A stretch of 64,000 nucleotides of DNA from Ammoniphilus sp. YIM 78166 (GCF_004522215.1 NZ_SDLR01000002.1:806001-870000), one strand, 5' to 3'; positions 16,272 to 25,803 are shown, numbered from the stretch's first letter. Made by a program: numbers and translations. The notes: generated from the sequence alone by a model not told the origin.

Positions 16272-17642
16272 ATGAACTTCTTTAATAAACTGAATCAGTT
16301 TCGAGAGCAAGACCGTGACCCGAAGTCAAAGGAGGAAGAGAGCTTGTCTCCTTCTGAGGATCAAGAGGTATCCATTCGTGAATTATGGCAGCAGGCTGTT
16401 AATAGCCATAAGGAAAAGCAAGTCCCTAAGGAAGAGGAAGTCGAACCATTCATACCGCCTCCTGCAGAGAACGCTGAGGCTCTAACACCAGAAGTAGACA
16501 CTCCGCACGTAGACGAACCATTGAGGGAAGAAGCTCTCCCAGAGCTTGTTACGATGGCTGAGCCTGAGCCTGAACTTGAGGGATCCAGCTTCGTGGAGGC
16601 ACCAACGAGTAAGCTCGAGATGGCTCAAGACGAAGATCCATCCTCTCGCATTACTAGTTTTGCTCAGCTAACCCTAGAGGAACTCACACAACAGGCGGAA
16701 GAGATTCTCGTAAACCTATACCATCAGCAGGCAGCCCAGGTCTCTCAATGGTATGGCCTATCTCTTCATTCGATGAGTGTGGAGTCGTTGAAGCAAACCC
16801 AGCTAGGACAAGCCCTCCAGGCGATTATTCAAGTGTACAAGCAACAAGGGCTTATACATAATCCATCTTTAACGGCTGTTCACCAAGTGCATGAGGCGTT
16901 ATGGAAACCATTAGGGGACACCCACTATCGTGTGCCAGAAGAATGGCATCACACCCCACTTGGGTATTTGTGCCGTTACATCTTAGCGGGTCAGCCAGCC
17001 CCTATTTTTGATCCTGTCGATGTGAGTACGGCAGCAGCGATTCTGGGTCAATCAGAAAGATCTATTGTTGATCATTATCCGAGATATGGCGGGGTTAAGC
17101 TTCTGGCCGGATATGTCTTCAGTAGGCATAAACTCGAGGAATATCGAGCCCAGAGCGCTGTTCAGGATGCGATTGTTAGTCCGGTGATGAAGGAGCAATA
17201 CTATCTTAATACCAAGAACGGCATGAAACTAATGATGCAAGTCCGTACCTATCTGAACGATGCCTACGAGCAGGTGCGTTATTTGCGTGAGCTCTTGGTG
17301 CGCAACATTGACTTTGAGCACAATCGCATTCGCCAAGGTGTAAAAATTCAAGTGGAAAAACGTTTAGCTGAAATCTATCAAGGATTTATTCAATTAAAGT
17401 CACAAAAGATAGAAAAATTGCCGATTAACAAATATGACTGTATTTCTTATGGCATTCCTAATGTATTTTCAGCCATGGATCAATTAGAAGGAAGCTCTAT
17501 CCAGGCAGAGGCCTTTATTACGAGTTTAGAGGAAACCGTAAAGCTGATGGATGAGGAACGTTTGAAAGTGAATAGCCTGATTACGGACTTAGCCAAAAAT
17601 TTAGGATATCTGGATATTGAATTAGAACCGGTGAACAACTAG
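16272..17642 (+). CDS. Hypothetical protein, 456 aa
   Basis: Ribosome site TAGGAGGG before ATG. Residues 1-125 are low-complexity, acidic and Pro/Glu-rich (probably disordered). Residues 130-290 form a predicted globular part (LTLEELTQQAEEILVNLYHQ; HTPLGYLCRYILAG), and 295-456 are long helices (MKEQYYLNTKNGMKLMMQVR; a likely coiled coil around 320-400). No enzyme motif, membrane segment or signal is visible. The segment VSTAAAILGQSERSIVDHYP looks like a helix-turn-helix, so DNA binding is possible but unproven. Confidence 0.75.
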   Translation: MNFFNKLNQFREQDRDPKSKEEESLSPSEDQEVSIRELWQQAVNSHKEKQVPKEEEVEPFIPPPAENAEALTPEVDTPHVDEPLREEALPELVTMAEPEPELEGSSFVEAPTSKLEMAQDEDPSSRITSFAQLTLEELTQQAEEILVNLYHQQAAQVSQWYGLSLHSMSVESLKQTQLGQALQAIIQVYKQQGLIHNPSLTAVHQVHEALWKPLGDTHYRVPEEWHHTPLGYLCRYILAGQPAPIFDPVDVSTAAAILGQSERSIVDHYPRYGGVKLLAGYVFSRHKLEEYRAQSAVQDAIVSPVMKEQYYLNTKNGMKLMMQVRTYLNDAYEQVRYLRELLVRNIDFEHNRIRQGVKIQVEKRLAEIYQGFIQLKSQKIEKLPINKYDCISYGIPNVFSAMDQLEGSSIQAEAFITSLEETVKLMDEERLKVNSLITDLAKNLGYLDIELEPVNN

Positions 17643-17662
17643 TCGGAGGCTGAACATCTACT

Positions 17663-18334
17663 ATGAACCAGGCTATCCTATTCTTGCAGGAACGTAAGCA
17701 AGAGCTCGAAGCTCAGGGAGAATGGACCCCTAGTGAACAGAGCGAATATGAGCAGATCGAATTTACCTTATCCTTTTTTATGAGGTTACAGGAGGTAGAT
17801 GAAACCACTTCCTATACGAAAGTATTACTTATGGAAAATGTCCATCCACATCTCCTATGCCAGGCCATACTGCTAACGCCAGGAGGAGTCTATCTTTTCT
17901 ATCTGCTTCCCCTGGATGTTCAGCGGATCTCTGTGTTGCCGAATTCTCTAATTTGGGCGACTGAAAAAGAGGAAGGAGGATATCAAGTGGGGCGGGGAGG
18001 AGAAGGGGTCCGACATATCCAACGTGAGAAAGGTCTAGTGCCGCTTCCTGTCTATGAATACTATATTGTACCAGGCCAAGAAAGCAACATTCGTTACGTA
18101 CTCAACGATGCCCTTGTCTTGTCAGAGGAACATGTCCCCCCTTTGTTTAGCAACTTTTTCTTTCGCGAGCATCTTGAAAATCAGGAAAGTCAGGCTAAGC
18201 TGCTCCACTATTTGACTCACGCTCCCGCAGACTTGGTCTCTAGAGAGGATCCCTATCCGAAACTTCCGCCCAGACAGCGAAGAAGAAGGCAGAAAGAGAG
18301 CGGATGGCTGACGCGTCTTTTTTCCGGAAGATGA
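17663..18334 (+). CDS. Hypothetical protein, 223 aa
   Basis: Not recognised. Starts MNQAILFLQERKQELEAQGE; middle is beta-rich (HPHLLCQAILLTPGGVYLFY, faintly like nuclease-related NERD cores), and the end is strongly basic (RQRRRRQKESGWLTRLFSGR). GGAGG lies 13 bases before ATG, longer than usual. Co-transcribed with the two genes before it; a terminator follows. Confidence 0.7.
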   Translation: MNQAILFLQERKQELEAQGEWTPSEQSEYEQIEFTLSFFMRLQEVDETTSYTKVLLMENVHPHLLCQAILLTPGGVYLFYLLPLDVQRISVLPNSLIWATEKEEGGYQVGRGGEGVRHIQREKGLVPLPVYEYYIVPGQESNIRYVLNDALVLSEEHVPPLFSNFFFREHLENQESQAKLLHYLTHAPADLVSREDPYPKLPPRQRRRRQKESGWLTRLFSGR

Positions 18335-18371
18335 AAAAAAGGGCTATGCATCGAAGCTAGCCCTTCTCTCA
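18334..18371. terminator. Bidirectional terminator
   Basis: AAGGGCTA / TAGCCCTT stem with A7 on the left (T7 for the minus strand). Confidence 0.75.
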
Positions 18372-18376
18372 TGGAT

Positions 18377-18667
18377 TTAAGAAGCCGAATGACCTTCTTT
18401 ATCCCAGATCTTTATATACCGTGGCCGAGTTTGTCCGTCAATAACGACACTCCCCAGAAACAGACTTAAGGGTCGCACAAACGTCATCTCGCCATCACTC
18501 TTATAGATGACCATCTCTTCCGTGGTTTCGGCATGGATCGCCCTACCAATAATCATATAGAGGTTTCCTTTATAGCTTTGGTAGACGTCTCCCGCTTCCG
18601 GTTTCTCTCCTACTTCTTTCATCTGTTTAGCCCCCTCCGCCTTACCAGGCTTCGTGATTAAAAACAT
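18377..18667 (-). CDS. DUF1653 domain protein
   Basis: 96 residues. GDVYQSYKGNLYMIIGRAIH, ETTEEMVIYKS and VRPLSLFLGSVVIDGQTRPR match the small DUF1653 fold (SH3-like, unknown function). ATG 18667 has GAGGG 7 bases upstream. Divergent from argJ. Confidence 0.75.
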   Translation of the reverse strand: MFLITKPGKAEGAKQMKEVGEKPEAGDVYQSYKGNLYMIIGRAIHAETTEEMVIYKSDGEMTFVRPLSLFLGSVVIDGQTRPRYIKIWDKEGHSAS

Positions 18668-18722
18668 TATATACCCTCACGCTTTAAAGCACAACATGAT
18701 TAAAGCGGAGTTTTAAAATGCT

Positions 18723-18760
18723 ATTGTATTAACATAGATTATATAGTATAAATATACAAT
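18723..18760 (+). promoter_or_regulatory. argJ promoter inside a wide inverted repeat
   Basis: TTGTAT (18724-18729), 17-base spacer, TATAAA (18747-18752). ATTGTAT (18723-18729) and ATACAAT (18754-18760) form an inverted repeat flanking the promoter; a regulator site is possible. It is not a clear ArgR box. Confidence 0.55.
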
Positions 18761-18800
18761 ATAGCTGTTTTCGATCTCATTGGTTAGAGGAGAGAATCTG

Positions 18801-20015
18801 ATGTCAACGTTTCATATTATAGATGGAAATATCGCAACACCCAAGGGGTTTAAGGCCACAGGGATTTACAGTGGAATCAAGAAAGTGGAGAAGCACGATT
18901 TGGGTCTGATCCTAAGTGAAGTGCCTGCGGAAGCTGCTGGTGTTTATACAACGAATCTATTCCAGGCGGCGCCTTTAGTGGTAACTAAGGAAAGCATCGA
19001 AAAGCAAGGCAAGCTTCAGGCGATAATTGTAAATAGTGGGAATGCCAATGCATGTACTGGAGACCGCGGCATAGAAGATGCAAGAGCCATGCAGCGTGGG
19101 GTTGCGGAGGCTTTCGCTGTTTCGCCTGAATTCGTTGGTGTGGCGTCGACAGGAGTGATAGGTGAATTCCTGCCTATGGACAAGGTAAGCAGCGGAATGA
19201 AGCAACTTCCCCCTGTGTTGAGCGAGGAGAGTGGCCCTTTGTTTTCCCAAGCCATTCTTACTACGGACTTGGTGGAAAAAACCTTATGTGTGGAGCTTGA
19301 ATTGGATGGCCAAAAAGTGACGATCGCGGGAACCGCTAAGGGTTCCGGCATGATTCATCCTAACATGGCAACCATGCTCGGCTTCATCGTGACCGATGCC
19401 AAGGTTGAGCAGGCTTACCTGCAAGAGGCTTTGAGAAAAGCGACCGATGAGACGTTTAACATGATCACCGTGGACGGAGATACCAGTACGAATGACATGG
19501 TCGTAGTCATGGCCAACGGAATGGCAGGTAACAGCGCACTAAACAGCGAGCACGTTCAAGCGGATGATTTTTATCAAGCGTTAGCCTATGTGATGAAAGA
19601 GCTAGCGAAGAAGATTGCACGCGATGGTGAAGGTGCGACGAAGCTGCTTGAAGTGGAAGTAAAGGGCTCGCCATCAGAGGAGATTGCAAGACAAGTAGCC
19701 AAGACCGTCATCAGCTCTAACCTAGTCAAAACCGCGATCTACGGTGCCGATGCTAACTGGGGCAGAATCCTTTGTGCGGTCGGTTATAGCGGAGCAGCGA
19801 TTCAACCACAGCTGGTCGACGTGTTTCTGGGGGAGATCCAGGTGGTAAAGGCAAGCTTCCCTGTGCCTTTTAGCGAAGAAGAAGCGAGGGACTACTTGTT
19901 GCAAGAGAATGTTAAAGTTGTGATTGATTTACATGATGGAGAGGCAGCCGCCACCGCTTGGGGATGTGACCTCACCTACGATTACATTAAGATCAATGCA
20001 AGCTACCGTTCATAA
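18801..20015 (+). CDS. argJ: Bifunctional ornithine acetyltransferase / N-acetylglutamate synthase
   Basis: 404 residues from ATG 18801 (AGAGGAG 8 bases upstream). The self-cleavage site GSGMIHPNMATMLGF (cut before Thr) is at about residue 182; IVNSGNANACTG and GDTSTNDMVVVMANG are family signatures. Recycles acetyl groups between acetylornithine and glutamate in arginine synthesis. It stands alone: no argC, argB or argD is adjacent, unlike the usual arg operon. Confidence 0.94.
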   Translation: MSTFHIIDGNIATPKGFKATGIYSGIKKVEKHDLGLILSEVPAEAAGVYTTNLFQAAPLVVTKESIEKQGKLQAIIVNSGNANACTGDRGIEDARAMQRGVAEAFAVSPEFVGVASTGVIGEFLPMDKVSSGMKQLPPVLSEESGPLFSQAILTTDLVEKTLCVELELDGQKVTIAGTAKGSGMIHPNMATMLGFIVTDAKVEQAYLQEALRKATDETFNMITVDGDTSTNDMVVVMANGMAGNSALNSEHVQADDFYQALAYVMKELAKKIARDGEGATKLLEVEVKGSPSEEIARQVAKTVISSNLVKTAIYGADANWGRILCAVGYSGAAIQPQLVDVFLGEIQVVKASFPVPFSEEEARDYLLQENVKVVIDLHDGEAAATAWGCDLTYDYIKINASYRS

Positions 20016-20022
20016 AAGGACG

Positions 20023-20063
20023 AAAGGACATAAGGCGCGAATGCCTTATGTCCTTTTAAGTTT
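20023..20063 (+). terminator. Terminator of argJ
   Basis: AAAGGACATAAGGC / GCCTTATGTCCTTT stem with a T-rich end. Confidence 0.85.
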
Positions 20064-20144
20064 CACTTCTGCTTAAAGGTTAACAATATATCAATGTAGA
20101 ATATAGTAATAAAAGGTAAGTCTTGCTGGAGTGGAGGTGTAAGG

Positions 20145-20888
20145 TTGAATCGCTGGAGGCTCATTGCTTTGGATATGGACGGCACACTCTTGGAAGCGGA
20201 AGGGACGATATCGGAACCCAATTTGCAATGGATCCGTCGAGCCCGCAATGCAGGAATCGAAGTTACGATTGCAACCGGAAGGCCGAAACGTATGATTATA
20301 CCCTACTTAGAAATGTTAGATGTACAGGTTCCTTTTGTAGTGGCAAATGGGAGTGAGGTATGGACTTCTGGGGGAGTCCTGCTAGAGCGCCATACCATCG
20401 AACATGAGGATATTCGTTTTTTATATGCTCTGACACAGGAATTTGGTACTCGATTCTGGAGCTCTGTGGTTGATCAAGTGTTTAAGCCTGGAACGTTCCC
20501 CGAACAGATTGAGCTCTATCAGTGGCTTAAATTTGGGTTTAAAAGTGAAGATCGGGATGTGATAGAAGAAATTTGGAAACGCTTAAAAACCTACGGAAGG
20601 CTAGAGCTCAGCAGTTCTGACCCTAGCAACATTGAGGTGAACCCCAAAGGCATAACCAAAGCGACTGGACTCCAGAAGGTCTGTGACTATCTAAATATTA
20701 CGGCGCAACAGGTTGTCACGATGGGGGATGGCCTGAATGATGTAGCTATGCTTCGTTGGGCAGGATTTGGATTTGCCATGGCGAATGCACCAGCCGAAGT
20801 ACAGGCTGCCGCCGATGAGGTTACGGATCATTATGAACGCGACGGAGTGGCACAAGCGATACAAAAGCTTCTGAGTTTTCCCCCATAA
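20145..20888 (+). CDS. HAD superfamily (Cof-type, IIB) phosphatase
   Basis: 247 residues, TTG start with GGAGGTG upstream. Motif I DMDGTLLE (about 9-16), motif II TIATGRP, Lys in NPKGITKATGLQ and motif IV GDGLNDVAMLRWAGFGFAMA (about 199). IIB HADs hydrolyse sugar phosphates, pyridoxal-P or flavin phosphates; substrate not readable. Monocistron with its own terminator. Confidence 0.92.
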   Translation: MNRWRLIALDMDGTLLEAEGTISEPNLQWIRRARNAGIEVTIATGRPKRMIIPYLEMLDVQVPFVVANGSEVWTSGGVLLERHTIEHEDIRFLYALTQEFGTRFWSSVVDQVFKPGTFPEQIELYQWLKFGFKSEDRDVIEEIWKRLKTYGRLELSSSDPSNIEVNPKGITKATGLQKVCDYLNITAQQVVTMGDGLNDVAMLRWAGFGFAMANAPAEVQAAADEVTDHYERDGVAQAIQKLLSFPP

Positions 20889-20938
20889 AAACAGAACTCC
20901 AACCGAATCTTGTAGTAACCAGATACCCAACAGACTTG

Positions 20939-20976
20939 AGCTGTCTCCGATGCCCTGCATGGAGGACAGCTTTTTT
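20939..20976 (+). terminator. Terminator
   Basis: AGCTGTCTCC / GGAGGACAGCT (one bulge) followed by T6. Confidence 0.85.
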
Positions 20977-21036
20977 GTCTTTTTTAAGGGAAGGAACTAT
21001 ACTTAACTAGAGAGTGATTGATAAGGAGTGTTGGGG

Positions 21037-21915
21037 TTGTCAAATATAGAAAGCTTAATTACACCTGAAATCAGAGAATTTTTAACCAAACATAGAAATC
21101 CAGGGTCTACCGAGTTTGCCGATTTGATTGGAAAAGGGGGGTATATTCCTCCTCATCCGGATTTGTTAGTCGATACGCTAGCCGCTTTAATGATGGGAAA
21201 GAATGTCTTGTTAAAGGGACCGACAGGTGCAGGCAAAACCAAGTTTGCTGAGACGCTGTCCGCTCTTTTTAACCAGCCGATGCATATGGTCAACTGCTCC
21301 GTGGATCTAGATGCGGAGAGTTTAATCGGGGGAAGATTCATTGCCTATAAGGATGAGAAGCAGGTGATTGAGTTTGCACCTGGTCCAGTGATTAAAGCCA
21401 TGAACCACGGGCATTTCCTCTACATCGATGAGGTTAACATGGCCAAGCCAGAGACCCTTCCGCTTATTAACGGAGTATTGGATTATCGAAGAATGGTTAC
21501 CAATCCGTATACCGGTGATGTTGTAAAAGCGAAGCAGGGGTTCAGAGTAATTGCTGCGATCAATGAAGGATATATTGGGACCGTGCCTCTTAACGAAGCG
21601 TTAATGAATCGCTTTATCGTTATTGAAGTCCCTTATATTAAGGGAGAAGAGTTGAAGGGATTGATTCGTTCTAATAGCCTGTTAAAGGACGAGAAAACGA
21701 TCGATCTATTTGTTCGGCTATCTCAAGATTTAATCCTTGCCGCAAGTCAGGGCAAGGTTTCAGAAGAAGCGGCTTCGATTCGAGCGCTGCTCGATGCTTG
21801 CGATTTAAGTACAGCCATCCCCCCAATACGAGCGATCAAACGGGCGATTAGTGATAAGATGGAAGAGGAATCAGAAAAAATGTTTATCCAAAACCTTGCA
21901 GAAACCTTTTTTTAA
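21037..21915 (+). CDS. MoxR-type AAA+ ATPase (NorQ/CbbQ-like)
   Basis: 292 residues. TTG 21037 with AAGGAG 8 bases upstream is preferred over GTG 21028, which overlaps the ribosome site. Walker A GPTGAGKT (about 63-70), Walker [11 protein letters not shown], sensor [19 protein letters not shown]. Such ATPases work with a VWA partner to insert cofactors or remodel enzymes; the VWA gene follows 26 bases later. Confidence 0.9.
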   Translation: MSNIESLITPEIREFLTKHRNPGSTEFADLIGKGGYIPPHPDLLVDTLAALMMGKNVLLKGPTGAGKTKFAETLSALFNQPMHMVNCSVDLDAESLIGGRFIAYKDEKQVIEFAPGPVIKAMNHGHFLYIDEVNMAKPETLPLINGVLDYRRMVTNPYTGDVVKAKQGFRVIAAINEGYIGTVPLNEALMNRFIVIEVPYIKGEELKGLIRSNSLLKDEKTIDLFVRLSQDLILAASQGKVSEEAASIRALLDACDLSTAIPPIRAIKRAISDKMEEESEKMFIQNLAETFF

Positions 21916-21941
21916 GTTCCTTTTCGTATGAGGTGTAAACG

Positions 21942-23861
21942 TTGAAGTATATTGTTTTTAACAACAAAAAAGTGGATACGGCTCTTTTTATCCAGCTGCA
22001 AGATTTGGCCAATGTGTTGTCTGGGGTAAAAGAGCTGAAGTTTAAGTTTGATTACGGTTCTTATGTCGATCTTGAGGGACAGGTAATCTCAGCTAGCCAT
22101 TTTTGGGATACCCTCCCGCCCCTCGAGATGGAGGCAGGCTATAAAACAGATATTTACCTTCGGGCGATTGGAACGCTTCGTCATACGGACACCGCTCAGG
22201 TCCAGGCGTATGGCGAATTCTTAAAGCCATCTTCATTAAAGAAATTCGGGATCGAGCTTTTTACTTTATTTGAGGATCTGAGACTCCAAGAGATTTGTAA
22301 AAGAGAAAGACCTGGAACTTCACGGTTGTTCTCCATACGAAATCAGGAGTACCATAAATATTTTGAGAATCAGCTGATCGTTAACCAAAGCCGAGGGTAC
22401 TTGCTTGATCATTTATTTTGTATGGTCTATCTGACGTTGCACGCGAGCGGGCCAGATCGCAGTTTTTCGGACGTGGAGGACAGTCAAAGGATTCATTTCG
22501 AAGCCTTAAGACCGATGCTTTATGAAGTGTTCGATGCATCATCAACAAGAGATAATGTCAGGATCGCGGAACAAATGATTCATTATGTGGCCCCTCATTA
22601 CAGCAAGGATGTCCTGAATGAATATTTTATTCTTCCTGTGCTCCATCTTCATTCCAAGGCAGAAGAAGGCCTGACCTTTGATGAACTTAAGCGAAGCTCT
22701 TCCTTAAAAAATGAAGATCAAGACGAGAACCGCCATGACTTGGAAGAAGCTAAAAAGGAAAAACTGCCAACCTGGCATGGGGAGACTAAAGATCAGGAAC
22801 AATCCCGAGCTTTCTTGCAGTTCGACTTAGAAAGTGGGACCCAGACGCAGATGCTTGGCGGTACTGCACGGGCCACCGAAGATGGGGATGAAGCGTTAGG
22901 CAGTGTGCAAGGAAAATCAGGTGCCAGCAAACAAAGGGACTATAGCGAAGCGGAAGAAACCAAAGAACAGCTTCTAGCGATGCCAGGAGGGGCAGGCGCC
23001 TTTGGTACAGAAAATAAACATGCGGTATCCATTCGGAAAAACGCGGAAAAACCGAGCGCCCTAGATGAGCAGCGGTACAAAGAACTTCTCCTGGAAGTGG
23101 ATTTATATATTAAAGATTTGTCTAAGACCATTCAAAAAACACTGGAGCATCGGCGAGAAGATCCGCAGCAGGGTTTGCCTTTTGGACGACTTTCTAAGAA
23201 TTTACTGCCCTTGGTTTTGGAGGATTTCCCTAAGGTTTTTTACAAAAAGAAAAACGAATCTAAAGATATTGATGCCGCTTTTATGCTGCTTGTCGATTGT
23301 TCAGCCTCCATGCATAATAAAATGGAGGAAACGAAAAAAGGCATTATCCTATTCCATGAGGTCCTAAAGAGCTTAAGAATCCCGCACGCCATTGTAGGCT
23401 TTTGGGAGGATGCGAACGGAGTAAAGGATGGATATCAGCCTAACTACTTTCACTGGATCAAAGATTTTCACTACTCGATCACGGCCAGAAGTGGAGCGGA
23501 GATCATGCAATTGGAGCCCCAGGAGGATAATCGGGATGGATTCAGTATCCGCGTAGCGCTCCAGGAGCTGAAGAAGCGAAAGGAAAAAAATCACTTTCTC
23601 CTTGTGTTCTCGGATGGAGAACCCGCGGCAGCCCAATATGATCAGAATGGAATCGTAGACACGAAAGAAGCGGTGATGCAAGCGCGAAAGCAGGGGGTTG
23701 AAGTGATAGGGATGTTCTTATCTAATGGAGAGATCTTTGAAGAGGATGAAAAAACCATGCAGAACATCTACGACCGGGAGCACGTGATGGTCCCTAGTGT
23801 GAAGGAGCTGCCTGAGCACTTTGCTCCTTTGTTGAAAAAGCTATTACTAAAAAGTATGTAG
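21942..23861 (+). CDS. VWA domain protein (NorD/CobT-like partner of MoxR)
   Basis: 639 residues, TTG start after GAGGTG. The C-terminal VWA domain has the MIDAS motif DCSAS (about 450) in MLLVDCSASMHNKM, and VFSDGEPAAA. The N-terminal half is helical; a charged linker (about 245-400) includes a Gly/Glu-rich stretch. With the preceding AAA+ protein it should form a chaperone pair. No nitric-oxide reductase, RuBisCO or cobaltochelatase gene is nearby, so the client is unknown. Confidence 0.9.
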   Translation: MKYIVFNNKKVDTALFIQLQDLANVLSGVKELKFKFDYGSYVDLEGQVISASHFWDTLPPLEMEAGYKTDIYLRAIGTLRHTDTAQVQAYGEFLKPSSLKKFGIELFTLFEDLRLQEICKRERPGTSRLFSIRNQEYHKYFENQLIVNQSRGYLLDHLFCMVYLTLHASGPDRSFSDVEDSQRIHFEALRPMLYEVFDASSTRDNVRIAEQMIHYVAPHYSKDVLNEYFILPVLHLHSKAEEGLTFDELKRSSSLKNEDQDENRHDLEEAKKEKLPTWHGETKDQEQSRAFLQFDLESGTQTQMLGGTARATEDGDEALGSVQGKSGASKQRDYSEAEETKEQLLAMPGGAGAFGTENKHAVSIRKNAEKPSALDEQRYKELLLEVDLYIKDLSKTIQKTLEHRREDPQQGLPFGRLSKNLLPLVLEDFPKVFYKKKNESKDIDAAFMLLVDCSASMHNKMEETKKGIILFHEVLKSLRIPHAIVGFWEDANGVKDGYQPNYFHWIKDFHYSITARSGAEIMQLEPQEDNRDGFSIRVALQELKKRKEKNHFLLVFSDGEPAAAQYDQNGIVDTKEAVMQARKQGVEVIGMFLSNGEIFEEDEKTMQNIYDREHVMVPSVKELPEHFAPLLKKLLLKSM

Positions 23862-23914
23862 CGCGGGAAAGAGCGATCATATAATAGAAACAGCAAAGGA
23901 GGGACCTTGCCGCG

Positions 23915-24865
23915 ATGCGTCGAAAGAGATATTCGAATATGGACGATACTCCAAACAAACGGACATGGGATCACTTTGTCCGTTGGCAGCGATCTCGTCG
24001 CTCCGTAACGAAGGATTATTCTTATGTCATGGCAAGTGAGACAGAGCCCGACCTGGCATTTCTTAAAGCGAACCGTGAGCAGACTTCCCTTACTTGGATC
24101 GGTCATGCGACCTTTCTGATTCAGATTGGAGGTCTTAACATTGTAACGGATCCGGTATGGGCTAAGCGGATGGCGATGTCCCAGCGACTGACCCCTCCAG
24201 GGATTGCTCTTGCGGATATGCCAGATATTGATTTCGTTCTGATTTCTCATAGTCACTATGACCATCTGCACTTCCGCTCCCTTCGGCGTCTGCAAGGAAA
24301 TCCCACGCATCTCGTGCCTGAAGGACTAGCCAGGAAGTTTATGATCAAAGGCTTGCCGAAGGTGGAGGAGTTCACGTGGTGGCAATCGAAACAGGTGAAA
24401 GGGATTGAGATGACCTTTGTGCCGGCCCAGCATTGGTCGAAGAGGACACCCTTTGACACCAATGCCTCTCACTGGGGTGGGTGGATCATTAGGGATCAAG
24501 AGTCCAACGAGACCCTTTACTTTTCAGGAGATAGTGGATATTTTCCGGGCTTTAAAGAAATTGGCAGCAAGTTTAGCGTGGACTTCGCGATTCTGCCCAT
24601 CGGGGCTTACGAGCCCGAGTGGTTTATGGGCATGCAACATGTTTCTCCGGAGGAAGCGGTTCAAGCCTTTCTGGATCTAGAGGCTCAACATTTCATTCCT
24701 ATGCACTACAGTACATTCCGGCTTGCCGACGATACCCCCTGGGAAGCTCTTGTCCGGCTGCAAACGGAATGGAAGCGAAAAGGACTATCGCGTGATCAAC
24801 TTGTTCTCCTGCGCTTGGGTGAGATTCTGAAGACGAAAGAGGTAACGGATGAAAAACGAGTTTGA
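23915..24865 (+). CDS. Metallo-beta-lactamase fold hydrolase (NAPE-PLD/RomA/UlaG-like)
   Basis: 316 residues; AAAGGAGGGA before ATG. Metal site SHSHYDHLH (about 110), WIGHATFLIQIGG, later FSGDSGY and MHYSTFRL. N-terminal extension of about 45 residues resembles RomA/NAPE-PLD-type proteins, which cleave phosphodiester or lactone bonds. The stop overlaps the following HNH gene by 17 bases. Confidence 0.9.
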   Translation: MRRKRYSNMDDTPNKRTWDHFVRWQRSRRSVTKDYSYVMASETEPDLAFLKANREQTSLTWIGHATFLIQIGGLNIVTDPVWAKRMAMSQRLTPPGIALADMPDIDFVLISHSHYDHLHFRSLRRLQGNPTHLVPEGLARKFMIKGLPKVEEFTWWQSKQVKGIEMTFVPAQHWSKRTPFDTNASHWGGWIIRDQESNETLYFSGDSGYFPGFKEIGSKFSVDFAILPIGAYEPEWFMGMQHVSPEEAVQAFLDLEAQHFIPMHYSTFRLADDTPWEALVRLQTEWKRKGLSRDQLVLLRLGEILKTKEVTDEKRV

Positions 24866-25409
24866 GATCGTGGGCGAAACCACGGTCCTTTATGTACGTT
24901 ATAAAGTATATTATCTTCGAGTGTTTATCGATACGGCAGATTTGGAGAAGGTCCAGTCCTACAGAGGAACATGGTTTGCCGGATTTGATGATTCTGGGAA
25001 ACGATATTATATCCATGGGAAAGACCGAAAAAATGGGGTTAACAAAACGATCATGCTACACCGTTGGATTACGGATTGCCCTGATGGCATGGTGGTGGAT
25101 CATATCGATCGAAATTCTTTAAATAATAAAAGAGAAAACCTTCGCGTCATTTCCGCTGGGGAGAACATGCAAAACCGAAAGATTCACAGCAATAATACAA
25201 GTGGTGTTCGTGGGGTTTCGTGGTATAAGAAAACCGGACAGTGGAGAGTACAGATTTGCCTACAAGGAAAGATGAAAAATCTGGGGTTATTCGATCATTT
25301 TGATGATGCGGTGGCGGTATCCAAGGCGGCATATCAAGATTTTATGCCTTACTCGGAAGAGGATGACGACTATCAAAAAGCGCCTACCCTTTTTGATTTC
25401 ACGTATTAA
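24849..25409 (+). CDS. HNH endonuclease with AP2-like DNA-binding domain
   Basis: 186 residues. HNH core LHRWITDCPDGMVVDHIDRN, NNKRENLRVIS (about 72-110) followed by an AP2-like module SGVRGVSWYKKTGQWRVQIC and DAVAVSKAAYQ (about 118-165). This arrangement is typical of free-standing phage/homing nucleases. Starts 17 bases inside the preceding gene with GAGGTAACGG before ATG. No intron or phage genes are seen around it. Confidence 0.88.
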   Translation: MKNEFEIVGETTVLYVRYKVYYLRVFIDTADLEKVQSYRGTWFAGFDDSGKRYYIHGKDRKNGVNKTIMLHRWITDCPDGMVVDHIDRNSLNNKRENLRVISAGENMQNRKIHSNNTSGVRGVSWYKKTGQWRVQICLQGKMKNLGLFDHFDDAVAVSKAAYQDFMPYSEEDDDYQKAPTLFDFTY

Positions 25410-25410
25410 G

Positions 25411-25432
25411 TCAGAGGGAGTTTTCCCTCTGA
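25411..25432. terminator. Hairpin between convergent genes
   Basis: Perfect TCAGAGGGA / TCCCTCTGA stem, short T content either side. Confidence 0.6.
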
Positions 25433-25433
25433 C

Positions 25434-25754
25434 CTATTTGTACGCCCTCGTTTTAGCAAAGTATTCCTGAACCAAGGCAATCTGAGCGTCATGGAGCGAG
25501 ATCAGCTGGCCATCTTCTACGGCTGTAAAGATGGCGGTGCCATACACCCAGTCATGTGAGCCATCGGCTTCAATGGTAAAGTTATGTGGCTTAATTCCCC
25601 GTACTTCCTCATTCACGAGGATCAGGATCCCTTCTAGATGATCATCGTGAGCAACTTCGAATTCTCCCTCCATCAGCTCCTCTAACCTCTCAGGCCCTGT
25701 AATGGCTTGAGTAAGGGGTTCTTGCTCAGGATATTTTACAATAACGGTGATCAT
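25434..25754 (-). CDS. Hypothetical protein, 106 aa
   Basis: ATG 25754 has AAAGGAGGA 7 bases upstream; another ATG 6 bases earlier touches the ribosome site. Starts MITVIVKYPEQEPLTQAIT; small acidic alpha/beta protein with VNEEVRGIKPHNFTI, reminiscent of DUF3846-like phage/host proteins. Function unknown. Confidence 0.65.
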   Translation of the reverse strand: MITVIVKYPEQEPLTQAITGPERLEELMEGEFEVAHDDHLEGILILVNEEVRGIKPHNFTIEADGSHDWVYGTAIFTAVEDGQLISLHDAQIALVQEYFAKTRAYK

Positions 25755-25803
25755 GGTCATTCCTCCTTTAAGTACCATGATACAACGAGGAAGCTGTTAA
25801 AAG

